Source: Alloactinosynnema sp. L-07
GTDB taxonomy: Bacteria; Actinomycetota; Actinomycetes; Mycobacteriales; Pseudonocardiaceae
DNA: 64,000 bases
Assembly (NCBI RefSeq): GCF_900070365.1
Contig: NZ_LN850107.1
Location: 5,580,001 to 5,644,000 of the forward strand
Reading direction: 5' to 3'
A program made the translations under genes and the position numbers. This document shows, piece by piece, positions 37,290 to 46,221 of this stretch; positions within the stretch are counted from its first letter, which is position 1; every line of letters starts with the position of its first letter. A model generated the notes under the pieces. The model was not told the DNA's origin and made no database searches. It saw nothing but the letters and a program-made list of their open reading frames with translations.

Positions 37290-37808
37290 TCACAGTCCCG
37301 ACCGTAGATCATCCAGTGTGTCGCCCAGCGATTCCCGCAAAGCGGCCAGGCCACGGGCGGTCTGGCTCTTCACGGTGCCCTCGGAGCACTTGAGCGCCTC
37401 GGCCGTGGCCGCCACGTCCAAGCCCTCCAGGAACCGCAGCACGAGCACCGCGCGTTGCCGCGGTGGCACCCGCGACAGCCCGTCGAGGAGCGCCGACCTC
37501 GTGGCCACCCGGTTACCGAGTTCACCATCGTGGGTCGCCCGTTCGGGCAACTGGTCCACCTGGCGTTCCCGCCGCCACGGCCTGCGCGTCTCGTCGATCA
37601 TCGCGCGCACCACCGACCGGCGGACGTAGGCGTCGAGGGCCTCCCGGTCCCGCACCTTGCGCCAGCTGCGGTGCAGCGCGACGAACGCCGTCTGCGCGAG
37701 GTCATCCGCCTTGTGCCAGTCTCCGCACAACAGGAACGCGGTTCGCCGCACGGCGTCGCGCCGGGCCGTGAAGTACTCCGCGAACTGTTGTTCGTCGCGC
37801 TGATCCAC
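37290..37808 (-). CDS. SigE-family ECF RNA polymerase sigma factor (copy 2)
   Basis: A 172-residue ECF sigma factor closely parallel to the 35324-35848 product: FAEYFTARRDAVRRTAFLLC then GDWHKADDLAQTAFV in region 2, and QRAVLVLRFLEGLDVAATAE plus KCSEGTVKSQTARGL in region 4. I start at GTG 37808 (MDQRDEQQF), preceded by GGAGAG; a longer frame to 37964 lacks family character and would overlap the divergent gene at 37952. The sigma/membrane-protein pair appears to be a duplication of the first pair. Confidence 0.9.
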   Translation of the reverse strand: MDQRDEQQFAEYFTARRDAVRRTAFLLCGDWHKADDLAQTAFVALHRSWRKVRDREALDAYVRRSVVRAMIDETRRPWRRERQVDQLPERATHDGELGNRVATRSALLDGLSRVPPRQRAVLVLRFLEGLDVAATAEALKCSEGTVKSQTARGLAALRESLGDTLDDLRSGL

Positions 37809-37951
37809 GCGGACGCTCTCCGCTCGTTCTGTCGGACTAAGGACGGACCTGACCGGGTCCACGGTTGCATGTGTGCCCGAAGAGATGTACGCCACCCCCG
37901 CGATCAGCGGCATACACGTGGCTGTATTGCCCGCTGTGGTGAGATCGGATC

Positions 37952-38971
37952 GTGACTTCCGCACCCCGCCGGATCGACCTGCGCTCCGACACCGTGACCC
38001 GCCCCGACGACACGATGCGCGCCGCGATGGCCGCCGCCGAGGTCGGCGACGACGTCCTCGACCACGACCCCACCATGCGCGAGCTAGAGGAACGCGCCGC
38101 CGCGCTGCTCGGCGTCGAGGCCATGCTGTGGGTGCCCAGCGGGAGCATGGGCAACCTGATCGCCCTGATGGCCCACCTCCGCCGCGGCGACCGGTTCCTG
38201 GCCGCGCGCGGCAGCCACGTGCTGGAGGCCGAACTGGGCACGCCCGCGTGGCTCGCGGGCGGGATGCCGCACCCGCTGGAGTGGTCCGGCCGGCCAGGCC
38301 GCGTCGCTGCCGACGACGTCAGCGCGATGGCGGCGGGCAGCGCGCCGTACTACGCGCTGCGCACGACGCTGCTGTGCTTGGAGAACACGCACAACTTCGC
38401 GGGCGGCACCGTGACCCCGCCCGACGAACACGCCCTGCTGGTCGCCACCGCCCGCGAGGCGGGCCTGAAGGTGCACCTCGACGGCGCGCGGCTGTGGAAC
38501 GCCGCCGTGGCGCTCAGCGTGCCGCCCGCTGCGCTGACGGTCGGCGTGGACACGGTCCAGGTGTGCCTGAGCAAGGGCCTGGGTGCCCCGGTGGGGTCGC
38601 TGGTGGGCGGGTCGGCGGCGTTCGTCGCCGAGGCCAGGCGGCTGCGCAAGATGCTGGGCGGCGGTGTGCGCCAGGGCGGCGTGCTGGCCGCGGGCGGCCT
38701 GGTGGCGCTGTCGCGGATCAACGACGTCGCCGCCGACCACGCCAACGCGCGGACACTGGCCGCGGGCCTGGCGGAGTTGGGCTGGGAGGTCACCGAGCCG
38801 CAGACCAACATCGTGCTCGCGTCGGTGCCCGACACCCCGACCACGCTGGCCATGCTCGACCGGGTCGGGGTACCCGCGGTCGCGGTGCCGGGCGGAGTGC
38901 GCTTCGTGACCCACCGGGACGTCTTGGCCGCCGACATCGCCGAGGCGCTGCACCGGATCAAGTCCGCCTGA
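37952..38971 (+). CDS. Threonine aldolase family PLP enzyme
   Basis: A 339-residue fold-type I PLP enzyme of the low-specificity L-threonine aldolase / beta-eliminating lyase family, which cleaves (allo-)threonine to glycine and acetaldehyde. Motifs: IDLRSDTVTRPDDTMRAAM, EVGDDVLDHDPTMRELE, WVPSGSMGNLIALMAH, LENTHNFAGGTVTP, VHLDGARLWNAAVA and the PLP-binding Lys in CLSKGLGAPVGS. Cytoplasmic. Its 3' end overlaps the convergent potassium-channel gene by 14 bases. Confidence 0.92.
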   Translation: MTSAPRRIDLRSDTVTRPDDTMRAAMAAAEVGDDVLDHDPTMRELEERAAALLGVEAMLWVPSGSMGNLIALMAHLRRGDRFLAARGSHVLEAELGTPAWLAGGMPHPLEWSGRPGRVAADDVSAMAAGSAPYYALRTTLLCLENTHNFAGGTVTPPDEHALLVATAREAGLKVHLDGARLWNAAVALSVPPAALTVGVDTVQVCLSKGLGAPVGSLVGGSAAFVAEARRLRKMLGGGVRQGGVLAAGGLVALSRINDVAADHANARTLAAGLAELGWEVTEPQTNIVLASVPDTPTTLAMLDRVGVPAVAVPGGVRFVTHRDVLAADIAEALHRIKSA

Positions 38972-39713
38972 GTTCCTCGCGGAGTTCGGCGAGTTCCGCC
39001 CGCAGCGCCCGGACCTCGGTGCGGGTGGTCTCCTCGATCGATTCCTCGGCGCCCACGATTCTCTCCAGGAACCACGACGCGATCAGACCGGTGACCACAC
39101 CGAGCAGCGCGATCCCGCCGATCATCAGCGCCGCGGCGACCAGCCTGCCCTCGGTCGTGACCGGGAAGCGGTCGCCGTAGCCGACCGTGGTGATGGTGGT
39201 GAGCGTCCACCAGAGCGCGTCGCCGAAGGTGGTGATCGAGGCGTCCGGGTCGGCCCGCTCGGCGTCGAGCACGGCCAGCGACGCCGACACGCCGACCAGC
39301 AGGACGGTCGCGGCGACGTAGAGGCCGATGCGGCCGCGGAAGTTGACCGCGAAACGCTTGCTGAGTACGCGCAGGACTGTGATCAGCCGCAACGCGCGCA
39401 GCTGGCGCACCATCGGCAGTGCCACGACGATCAAGTCGAAGAGGTGCCGCCAGATGAATCGGCGCTTGTTGTGCGCCAGCACGAACCGGATGACGTAGTC
39501 GACGGCGAACACCGCCCAGATGCCCCAGAGAAGGATCTCCTGCCACAGCTGGACCGTCGGCGTGGCGCCGGTGTGCAGCACCTGCCAGGCGTAGCCGAGC
39601 AGGAAGACGCCAGCCAAGGCGGTCAGCGGAAGATCGGTGCGCGCCTCCCACGCGCTGAGCCTTGGCTCAGCGGGATCGGCGACGCGTTCGCCTGGCACGA
39701 GGATGTTGGGCAC
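38958..39713 (-). CDS. Voltage-gated-type potassium channel subunit
   Basis: A 251-residue membrane protein. Helices are predicted near 28-48, 58-78, 86-105, 128-150 and 185-210. The selectivity filter TTITTVGYGD lies between the last two. Before the pore is an Arg-rich S4-like helix (VRQLRALRLITVLRVLSKRF), suggesting voltage or membrane sensing, and the C-terminus is a coiled coil (IEETTRTEVRALRAELAELR) likely to tetramerise. Function: K+ conductance across the cell membrane. It overlaps the threonine aldolase 3' end. Confidence 0.88.
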   Translation of the reverse strand: MPNILVPGERVADPAEPRLSAWEARTDLPLTALAGVFLLGYAWQVLHTGATPTVQLWQEILLWGIWAVFAVDYVIRFVLAHNKRRFIWRHLFDLIVVALPMVRQLRALRLITVLRVLSKRFAVNFRGRIGLYVAATVLLVGVSASLAVLDAERADPDASITTFGDALWWTLTTITTVGYGDRFPVTTEGRLVAAALMIGGIALLGVVTGLIASWFLERIVGAEESIEETTRTEVRALRAELAELREELRRT

Positions 39714-39746
39714 GCCGACATCCTCGCGGACGGCTGTGACCAGGCG

Positions 39747-39920
39747 CTACCCGCGGATCTGGCGGCGCTCCGACTTGCCCTTGATCGCGCCGTACGCGAT
39801 CGCCCCGATCGACACGACCGCGGCGGCCACGAGCAGCCACACGACGGCCTTGAACAGGAACCCGATCAGGCTGAAGGCCACCCAGATCAGGATCACCGCG
39901 CCGATGATCTTCAGAACCAT
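39747..39920 (-). CDS. Small two-helix membrane protein
   Basis: A 57-residue protein that is nearly all membrane: VLKIIGAVILIWVAFSLIGF and KAVVWLLVAAAVVSIGAIAYG, then a basic tail KGKSERRQIRG. The ATG at 39920 follows GGGGGAGGCA, a good ribosome-binding site. Proteins of this shape are common in Pseudonocardiaceae and uncharacterised. It lies between the aminotransferase and the K+ channel on the same strand; a functional link is not evident. Confidence 0.7.
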   Translation of the reverse strand: MVLKIIGAVILIWVAFSLIGFLFKAVVWLLVAAAVVSIGAIAYGAIKGKSERRQIRG

Positions 39921-39950
39921 TGCCTCCCCCTCTCCACGTCCGATCAACGC

Positions 39951-41129
39951 TCAGAGTCCGCCCGAGGTTCCCTGGAGCCAGTCCCCGAACCTGCGCAGCC
40001 CTTCCTCGACGTCGGCGGTGGCGCCCGCGAAGGACAGGCGGACGAACCGGTTGCCGTCGACCGGGTCGAAGTCGATGCCGGGCACGATCGCCAGCCCGGT
40101 CTCGGCGAGCAGCCGCTGGCAAAACGACATCGAGTCGTGGGTCAGGTGCGAGACATCGGCGTAGGCGTAGAAGGCGCCGTCGGCGGGGGCGACTTTGTCG
40201 ATGCCGAGCTTCGGCAGGCCGGTGAGCAGCAGGTCGCGGTTGGTGGCGTACCGCGCGACGTGCGCGTCCAGCTCGGCGTAGGTCTCCGGCTCGAACGCGG
40301 CCACCGCGGCGTGCTGGGCGATGGCCGGGGCGCAGATGGTGAAGTTGCCGGTCAGGCAGTCGACAGCCCGGTGCAGGCGCCGGGGCACCAACATCCAGCC
40401 CAGCCGCCACCCGGTCATCGCGAAGTATTTCGAGAAGCTGTTGACCACCACCGCCTCACGCGAGAACTGCCACGCGCTGCTGGTCTCGGCGCCGTAGGAG
40501 ATGCCGTGGTAGATCTCGTCACTGATCAACTGAACGCCGCGCTCGGCGCACCAGCCAGCGATCGCGGCCAGTTCGGCCGGGTCGAGGACCGTGCCGGTCG
40601 GGTTGGCGGGGCTGGCCAGGATCAGCCCGTCGAGCGGGCCGAGTTCGTCGAGCATCGCCTCGGTCGGCTGGAACCGGGTGCTTTCGTCGCACGGCAGCTC
40701 GACCACGTCACACCCGAGCGCGCTGAGGATGTTCCGATACGCCGGATACCCAGGCCGCGCCAGCGCGACCCGGTCACCCGCGTCGAACGCGGAGAGAAAG
40801 GCCAGCAGGAACCCGCCGGAAGAGCCGGTGGTGATCACGACGTCCTGCGCGGACACGTCGAGCGAATAACGCCGCCCGTAGTGCCCCGCGATGGCTTCCC
40901 GCAGCGCGGGCACCCCCAACTGCTCGGTGTACCCCAGCGTTTGGCTGCCCAACGCCTCCGCCGCGGCGAACCGCACCGCCGACGGCGCCCCGGTCGACGG
41001 CTGCCCCGCGGCCAGCGACACCATGTCCCCGTGCGCCCGCTGCCGGGCGTTCGCGGCGGAGAGCACGTCCATGACGTGGAAGGGCGGAACAGCCGCCCGG
41101 GCCGCGACCTTGAGCAACCGACCATGCAT
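39951..41129 (-). CDS. Class I/II pyridoxal-phosphate aminotransferase
   Basis: A 392-residue fold-type I aminotransferase. Motifs: MVSLAAGQPSTGAPSAV, GYTEQLGVPALREAIAGHY, ITTGSSGGFLLAFLSAFDAG, PANPTGTVLDPAELAAI, SDEIYHGISYG and the PLP Lys in VNSFSKYFAMTGWRLGWM, plus a C-terminal RLSFAG Arg for substrate carboxylate. It probably acts on aspartate, alanine or an aromatic/branched amino acid; specificity is not readable. Transcribed with the small membrane gene downstream. Confidence 0.92.
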   Translation of the reverse strand: MHGRLLKVAARAAVPPFHVMDVLSAANARQRAHGDMVSLAAGQPSTGAPSAVRFAAAEALGSQTLGYTEQLGVPALREAIAGHYGRRYSLDVSAQDVVITTGSSGGFLLAFLSAFDAGDRVALARPGYPAYRNILSALGCDVVELPCDESTRFQPTEAMLDELGPLDGLILASPANPTGTVLDPAELAAIAGWCAERGVQLISDEIYHGISYGAETSSAWQFSREAVVVNSFSKYFAMTGWRLGWMLVPRRLHRAVDCLTGNFTICAPAIAQHAAVAAFEPETYAELDAHVARYATNRDLLLTGLPKLGIDKVAPADGAFYAYADVSHLTHDSMSFCQRLLAETGLAIVPGIDFDPVDGNRFVRLSFAGATADVEEGLRRFGDWLQGTSGGL

Positions 41130-41190
41130 GCGGTCAGCGTAGGTCAGCCGCTACCGCCACCATGAGGGACTTGTCAGCGATGATGGCTCC

Positions 41191-41685
41191 GTGGACGTAG
41201 TCGCGCAGTGGGTTCGGACGCAGTGGACCAAGCAGTCCCGCAGCGGACCAGCCGCGGCCCAGCGCAACGCGCTCCCCATGGCGTTTCCCCTCCCGGAGCT
41301 GAATCCGCCACTCGTCCACGCGGTTATGATGAGGGAGAGCACGAATTTCGCGGCGCAGTCCACCATCGCGCATACATCGCCTGACCGGAGCGAGGTGCGG
41401 CTGCGGGAGGAAAACGGCCTGCTGCGCGTCATGCTGGTCGATACTCAGTGGCCCGGAGCGATTCGGCGCAGACCTCCAGCGGTGCGATTGCGCCCCAACG
41501 AGTGGGTTCGGTGGCAGATCACCTATCGGCAAGCCACCTCGCTCGGCCGGGGGCCCTGGTACTACAGTCTCGAAACGCTGAACCTGGCCTACGGCCCAGT
41601 CGCCTCGCCGGATGCTTTCCTCGGGGCGCCGACCCACGTCGTCGACGAGCGTCGGCAACACACCCGATACGTCCGCATTCAGTAG
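41191..41685 (+). CDS. Hypothetical protein
   Basis: A 164-residue basic soluble protein. After a loosely structured N-terminus it has HTSPDRSEVRLREENGLLR, a VDTQWPGAIRRRPPAVRLRP stretch, EWVRWQITYR and FLGAPTHVVDER. No signal peptide, membrane helix or known motif. Third-position G/C bias supports this strand over the antisense frame. Start is a GTG at 41191; an internal ATG pair at about 41326 is an alternative. It converges on ESX cassette 2 and diverges from the aminotransferase. Not recognised. Confidence 0.6.
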   Translation: MDVVAQWVRTQWTKQSRSGPAAAQRNALPMAFPLPELNPPLVHAVMMRESTNFAAQSTIAHTSPDRSEVRLREENGLLRVMLVDTQWPGAIRRRPPAVRLRPNEWVRWQITYRQATSLGRGPWYYSLETLNLAYGPVASPDAFLGAPTHVVDERRQHTRYVRIQ

Positions 41686-41707
41686 CCAGCGCAGCCACCG
41701 CCGCGGG

Positions 41708-42472
41708 TCACAGCTCGTCGAGTAGTTCGCGTACGCAGCCTGCCAGGCGCGCGTTGTCCGCGGGGGTGATCGTGCTCCATGATCGGCCGTCCGAACTGGG
41801 GCGGGACAGGTACAGATAGCGGCCCGCGTCGGTGTCGTGGAACGCCACGACCCGCCCCGCGCGCTCCCGCTTCTGCCCGCGCGGCGCGCGCTCGGCGCCG
41901 AGTTGGCCGCGGGTGGTCATGCCGCTGAGCATCGACCCGAGTGTCTGGGCGTCCGACAGGCTCACGCCGTGCTCGACCATGACAGTGATCATCGCTTGCG
42001 GGTCGCCGCTGTCGGCCTTCATCAGTACGTCGGTCGGCAGGCTCACCGACCGCCCGGGCCCGGCGGGCATGTCGCCCGCGATGGACACAGCCGCGTCGGC
42101 GATCGCGGTGGCGCGGGACGGGATGAGCCACACCTCGGCGCGGTCGACCACGGCGAGCAGCCCCTGATCGCCGCTGACCACGGCCAGCGCGGCGATCTCC
42201 CGGTCGGTCCACACCCAGCTGTCGATCGCGACCGGCGCGTGCGCGAGCAGGCTCAGCCAGTCGGCCAGGTCCGGCACCGCGCGGCCACCCTCGGCCAGCC
42301 CGCGCTGAGCCAGCCCCGCGAACGCCTCCTCGACCAGCTTGGCGCGTTCGGTGTGGGTCTTGCCCGGGCTGGGCACATCGAGCGCGACATGCTTCTCGGG
42401 CAGCCGTTCGGCCGCCCAGAGCACGTCGAACTCGAGCGTGGACAGCACGATGCTGTTGGAACCCGCGGTCAA
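41708..42472 (-). CDS. ESX secretion-associated protein EspG (cassette 2)
   Basis: A 254-residue EspG-family chaperone, paralogous to the one at 11211-12020: VLSTLEFDVLWAAERLP, DVPSPGKTHTERAKLVEEAF, MPAGPGRSVSLPTDV, FHDTDAGRYLYLSRPSSDGR and ITPADNARLAGCVRELL. It should hold the PPE protein encoded just upstream (2-base gap) for delivery to an ESX translocon. It is the last gene of the cassette; there is no SCP_3 gene behind it, unlike cassette 1. Confidence 0.87.
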   Translation of the reverse strand: MTAGSNSIVLSTLEFDVLWAAERLPEKHVALDVPSPGKTHTERAKLVEEAFAGLAQRGLAEGGRAVPDLADWLSLLAHAPVAIDSWVWTDREIAALAVVSGDQGLLAVVDRAEVWLIPSRATAIADAAVSIAGDMPAGPGRSVSLPTDVLMKADSGDPQAMITVMVEHGVSLSDAQTLGSMLSGMTTRGQLGAERAPRGQKRERAGRVVAFHDTDAGRYLYLSRPSSDGRSWSTITPADNARLAGCVRELLDEL

Positions 42473-42474
42473 GG

Positions 42475-43737
42475 TCAGTCGTCCTGCCCGAGCACTGGCG
42501 GGATCACCAGGCGGTCGTCGCCGAAGACGTCGTCGGAGTCGATGCCGTACTTGCGCACATGCTCGTCGTCGTCCTCGCCGGGCGCCCCGGCCCCTGCGGC
42601 GGCGGGCTGCATGAGTGAGCCCGCGGCCCGCCCCGGCCGCGCCCCATGGCGCTCGGCGTTGCGCGCGGCCCTCGCCTCGTCGTCGGGCAGGTCGCCGATC
42701 GGCACCCCGCCCCGCGCCGCGGCCCGCGCCGCCCGCCCCTCGGGCGTGTCGGCGAAGCCCCCGCCGCGCACAACCCGGTCCTTCTCCAGACTCGACCCCG
42801 CCGCGGCACCGCCGCCACCGGCGCCCGCCAACCCGGCGACGGCGGCGATGTCGCCCATGAGACCGCCGGGGAAACCGGGCCGCAAACCAGGGGGGAACCC
42901 ACCGGTCGCCGGAAGCCCACCGAACCCGGGCACCACCGGCGCGACCCCGGAGACGCGGCCAGGAAGCCCTCCGGGCGGCTGGCCGCCCGTGGTCGGCACG
43001 TGGCCGGGGTTGCCGGGCTGACCGGGCACGCCGGTGTACTGCTGACCGCCGCCAGGCGGGACGCTGGTCTGCCCCGGCACGCCGGGCCCGGTGGAGCCGG
43101 ACGGGGTGAAGGTGCTCGGGTTGCCGTTGAACGTCTGCGCGGAGGTCGTGCCGTTCGGGTGGTACGGCGTCGACTCCAGCGACATCCCCGGCGGCACCGG
43201 CAGCGACTGGTAGTTGCCCAGCGCGGCCTGACTGCCCGAGCTGTACCCGTTCATCGACGTCACCGCCTGCTGATGCGCGGCGTTGGTCTGCTGAACCTGC
43301 TTGGCGTGGTCGGTGGTGTGCCCGAGAACCGCACCCGCGAAGCGATCGACCCCGCTGAGCTTGGTCGGCCCGCGCAGATCCGAGCCTTCGGGAGCGCCGT
43401 TGCGGGTGTTGGAGAACGTCTCGCCCTGCTCCCGCACGCCTCCGGCCGACTGGTCGACCGTCGCGCCCGCCTCTTCGGCATAGACGCTGGAGTTCTTGGT
43501 GGCCTCAGTACCGCCCTCGGACGCGGCGCCTTCCCACTCGACGCCGATCTTGGCGAGTTCCTCCCGCAGCACCCGGTCAGTCTCGGCGAGTCCCTCGGAG
43601 ATGGTCTTGAGCGCGGCCACGGCGCGGTGAAGGCTCTCGGAACCTGGCCCTTGACGCAGCCGGTCGAGCTCGGTGGCCAGCTCGTTGTGGCCGTAGCCCT
43701 CGAAGCGGAGGTCGCCCAGCCCGTTGTCGCCTGCCAT
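42475..43737 (-). CDS. PPE-like T7SS substrate with Gly/Pro-rich tail (cassette 2)
   Basis: A 420-residue protein with the same plan as the cassette 1 PPE. The helical N-terminal 190 residues contain a WXG-type turn (IGVEWEGAASEGGTEA) and QQAVTSMNGYSSGSQAALGN, ending LPVPPGMSLE. Then comes a Pro/Gly/Thr-rich middle, a charged segment with GGVPIGDLPDDEARAARNAE, and an acidic tail HVRKYGIDSDDVFGDDRLV ending PPVLGQDD. The tail motif DVFGDDR is identical to that of the first PPE protein. It is presumably exported by ESX with help from the adjacent EspG. Confidence 0.85.
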   Translation of the reverse strand: MAGDNGLGDLRFEGYGHNELATELDRLRQGPGSESLHRAVAALKTISEGLAETDRVLREELAKIGVEWEGAASEGGTEATKNSSVYAEEAGATVDQSAGGVREQGETFSNTRNGAPEGSDLRGPTKLSGVDRFAGAVLGHTTDHAKQVQQTNAAHQQAVTSMNGYSSGSQAALGNYQSLPVPPGMSLESTPYHPNGTTSAQTFNGNPSTFTPSGSTGPGVPGQTSVPPGGGQQYTGVPGQPGNPGHVPTTGGQPPGGLPGRVSGVAPVVPGFGGLPATGGFPPGLRPGFPGGLMGDIAAVAGLAGAGGGGAAAGSSLEKDRVVRGGGFADTPEGRAARAAARGGVPIGDLPDDEARAARNAERHGARPGRAAGSLMQPAAAGAGAPGEDDDEHVRKYGIDSDDVFGDDRLVIPPVLGQDD

Positions 43738-43746
43738 GTCAGCCCC

Positions 43747-44376
43747 TCACCCCAACGTCTTCAACGTGGTCACGGCCATCGCCGCGGCTTCCTCGGACAT
43801 CTGACAAATCTGATCCTGCGTGAACGCACCCCGGCTGGTCAGCTTCATATCGACTTGGAGCTGTTGACCATCAGCGACATCCACCGCGGTCGTGCACTCA
43901 AAGCTCCTGGTCCCGGACGCGCCTGGGAAATGGAAGCTCGCCGCGCCGAATCCCTCGACCGTTGCTTCGGTGACGTCAGCATTGCGCTTGTTGGCAAACC
44001 ACACATCAACGCCTTCGGTGGTCACCAGCAAGATGCCGTAGTCATAGAACGGCTCTTGGCGAAGTACGTTGAATACGCACTCCTTGGCGCCCTTGTAGGT
44101 CTCACTGCCACTTACACGCGCGCGGAAACGATCGATCTTGAGCTGATCGGACTGCGGCTTTGTCAGCAGGGCACATGGATCGACCGAATCCAGTTTGATC
44201 TCGCGTGGCCTCGGCGGCAGCTTCGTGGTGGGTTTCGTCGATGCCGTCTGACCGCCAGAGTCCGAGGTGGTTGTCCCTGCTGGGGTCGTCGCCGTGCCTG
44301 GTTCATTCGTCGTGCACGCGACTGCACCGACGAGCACCACCGCTACGAGAAGGACGCGGCTACGCACGCGTGTCAC
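43747..44376 (-). CDS. DUF3558 family lipoprotein (cassette 2)
   Basis: A 209-residue lipoprotein: basic RVRSR, hydrophobic VLLVAVVLVGAVAC with lipobox Cys near residue 21, a Thr/Ser-rich linker, and a DUF3558-like domain (VDPCALLTKPQSDQLKIDRF, CVFNVLRQEPFYDYGILLV, SFECTTAVDVADGQQLQVDM, then DQICQMSEEAA). The four Cys residues probably form disulfides outside the membrane. Start GTG 44376 overlaps the previous gene by 17 bases; GTG 44367 is an alternative. Paralogue of the 13908-14522 product. Confidence 0.83.
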   Translation of the reverse strand: MTRVRSRVLLVAVVLVGAVACTTNEPGTATTPAGTTTSDSGGQTASTKPTTKLPPRPREIKLDSVDPCALLTKPQSDQLKIDRFRARVSGSETYKGAKECVFNVLRQEPFYDYGILLVTTEGVDVWFANKRNADVTEATVEGFGAASFHFPGASGTRSFECTTAVDVADGQQLQVDMKLTSRGAFTQDQICQMSEEAAAMAVTTLKTLG

Positions 44377-44785
44377 CCTGGAGTGCGGCTGCGATCTCTT
44401 CCTCGTTGTGCCCATAGGCCTTGGCCGACTCGATCAACTGTGAGACCAACTTGTTCAGAGAACGCACATATTCATCGATGCGCACCGCATAGGAATCATC
44501 ATCGAGCATGAGCTTGTCGTTCCAGGCGTTGGCCAGCCGTTTGCTGACGATGTCCTCACCCGGCGGATCGACGTGCAAGTCATGGAATGCGTCCCGGGTG
44601 GCGAGTCTGAACGTTTCCACCTGGGTATGAATGATCTTGGCTGCGGCTAGGACGTTGTCGTGGTTGACCACGAACTTTCCGCCGGTTGGGCCGTTGCCCA
44701 TGATCTTGGCGGCCATGTCGAGGGCGGCGCCCGCGACGGCGTTGAGCGAAGCGCCGATGTCCATCTCACGCACCCCCGTACGCAT
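44360..44785 (-). CDS. Small helical ESX-associated protein (cassette 2)
   Basis: A 141-residue soluble helical protein with VAGAALDMAAKIMGNGPTGG, VNHDNVLAAAKIIHTQVETF, a conserved-looking FHDLHVDPPGEDIVSKRLANAWN turn, and IDEYVRSLNKLVSQLIESA. The DPPG...SKRLANAWN region with two long flanking helices recalls WXG100/PE-type partners of PPE proteins. It is the first gene of cassette 2, upstream of DUF3558, PPE and EspG. ATG 44785 is used; ATG 44764 (MDIGAS) is an alternative. Confidence 0.72.
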   Translation of the reverse strand: MRTGVREMDIGASLNAVAGAALDMAAKIMGNGPTGGKFVVNHDNVLAAAKIIHTQVETFRLATRDAFHDLHVDPPGEDIVSKRLANAWNDKLMLDDDSYAVRIDEYVRSLNKLVSQLIESAKAYGHNEEEIAAALQGDTRA

Positions 44786-44872
44786 CGTGATGATGTCGTC
44801 TCGTTTAGCAGGCTACCAACGGCGTGGTGAGGCCTACCTGAACTTTGACGGAGAAAACCGCGCTTCGGTTCC

Positions 44873-46141
44873 CTATCCGGCGACGGGGACGCCGATTTCT
44901 CCGCGCTGGGCGCGCAGGGCGATGTCGGTGCGGTGGTGGGAGCCAGCGAGGTGGACGGCGTCGACCTTGCGGTACGCGTCCGCGCGGGCGGCTTCCAGGG
45001 TGGGGCCGGTGCCGACCACGGCCAGGACTCGGCCGCCCGCGGAGACCAGGGCGCCGTCGTCGCGGCGGCGGGTGCCCGCGTGCAGGACACCCTCGACCTC
45101 GGCGCCGGTGATGGGGTCGCCGGTTCGGGGGCGGCCGGGGTAGCCGTCGGCGGCGATGACGACGGTGACCGAGGAGCCCTCTGCCCAGTCCAGGGGCGGG
45201 TGGGCGGCCAGTTCGCCTCGGGCCGACGCGCGCAGCAACAGCGACAGCGGGCTGCGGAGCAGGGCGATGACGGACTGGGTCTCCGGGTCGCCGAAGCGGC
45301 AGTTGAACTCGATGACCTCGGGGCCATTGCTGGTTATGGCGAGCCCGGCGTAGAGCAGGCCCGAGAACGGGCAGCCGCGGGCGGCCATCTCGTCGACGAC
45401 CGGCTGGATGACCCGGGCCACGACGTCGTCGACCATGCCGTCGGGGGTCCAGGGCAGCGGCGCATAGGCGCCCATGCCGCCGGTGTTGGGCCCGGCGTCG
45501 TTGTCGCCAACGCGCTTAAAGTCCTGGGCGGGAAGCAGGGGGACGACGGTTCCCGCGGCGTCGACCACGCAGAACAGGGAGACCTCGGGGCCGTCGAGGA
45601 ACGACTCGAGCAGGACCGGGTGGCCGCCGTCGAGCAGGGTCATCGCGTGGGCGCGGGCGGCGGCGAGGTCGGTGGTGACCACGACGCCCTTGCCCGCGGC
45701 GAGGCCGTCGTCCTTGACCACCCAGGTCGGGCCGAAGCGGGCGAGCGCGGCGTCGAGGCGGGCCGGGTTGTCCACGATCTCGCTGTGCGCGGTCGGGACA
45801 CCGGCGGTGGTCATGATGTCCTTGGCGAACGCCTTGGAACCCTCGATGCGCGCGGCGGCGGCGCTCGGGCCGAAGGCGTCGATCCCGGCGGCGCGCACGG
45901 CGTCGGCCACGCCCGCGACCAGCGGACCCTCTGGGCCGATGACGACGAGGTCGGCCTGCCAGCGCTTGGCCAGCTCGGTCACCGCGGCGGGGTCGGCCGG
46001 GTCGACGCCGTAGCTCTCCGACAGCGCGGCGGTTCCCGCGTTGCCGGGAGCGCACGCCAACGCGGTCACCTCGGCGTCCTTGGACATCGCAAGGACCAGG
46101 GCATGCTCGCGGGCGCCAGACCCGACAACCAGGACACGCAC
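44873..46141 (-). CDS. purD: Phosphoribosylamine-glycine ligase (GAR synthetase)
   Basis: A 422-residue ATP-grasp enzyme that joins glycine to phosphoribosylamine, the second purine step. Motifs: [15 protein letters not shown] at the very start, [62 protein letters not shown] and [17 protein letters not shown] 46141 coincides with the conserved opening; an upstream frame extension covers the palindromic repeat and has no family character. It is a single-gene unit here, divergent from a secreted phosphodiesterase. Confidence 0.96.
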   Translation of the reverse strand: MRVLVVGSGAREHALVLAMSKDAEVTALACAPGNAGTAALSESYGVDPADPAAVTELAKRWQADLVVIGPEGPLVAGVADAVRAAGIDAFGPSAAAARIEGSKAFAKDIMTTAGVPTAHSEIVDNPARLDAALARFGPTWVVKDDGLAAGKGVVVTTDLAAARAHAMTLLDGGHPVLLESFLDGPEVSLFCVVDAAGTVVPLLPAQDFKRVGDNDAGPNTGGMGAYAPLPWTPDGMVDDVVARVIQPVVDEMAARGCPFSGLLYAGLAITSNGPEVIEFNCRFGDPETQSVIALLRSPLSLLLRASARGELAAHPPLDWAEGSSVTVVIAADGYPGRPRTGDPITGAEVEGVLHAGTRRRDDGALVSAGGRVLAVVGTGPTLEAARADAYRKVDAVHLAGSHHRTDIALRAQRGEIGVPVAG

Positions 46142-46221
46142 GAGCGGTGAGCCTAGATGCTCGACCGGGCGACACGGTAATCGGCCGCCCAGTCCGGACA
46201 CGTCCCACCGGGGCCAGGAAT

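Noticed and set aside
41134..41661. Minus-strand 175-codon gene opposite the 41191-41685 hypothetical
   Set aside because: Its third-position composition and residue make-up look like an antisense shadow; the plus-strand frame is the better candidate.
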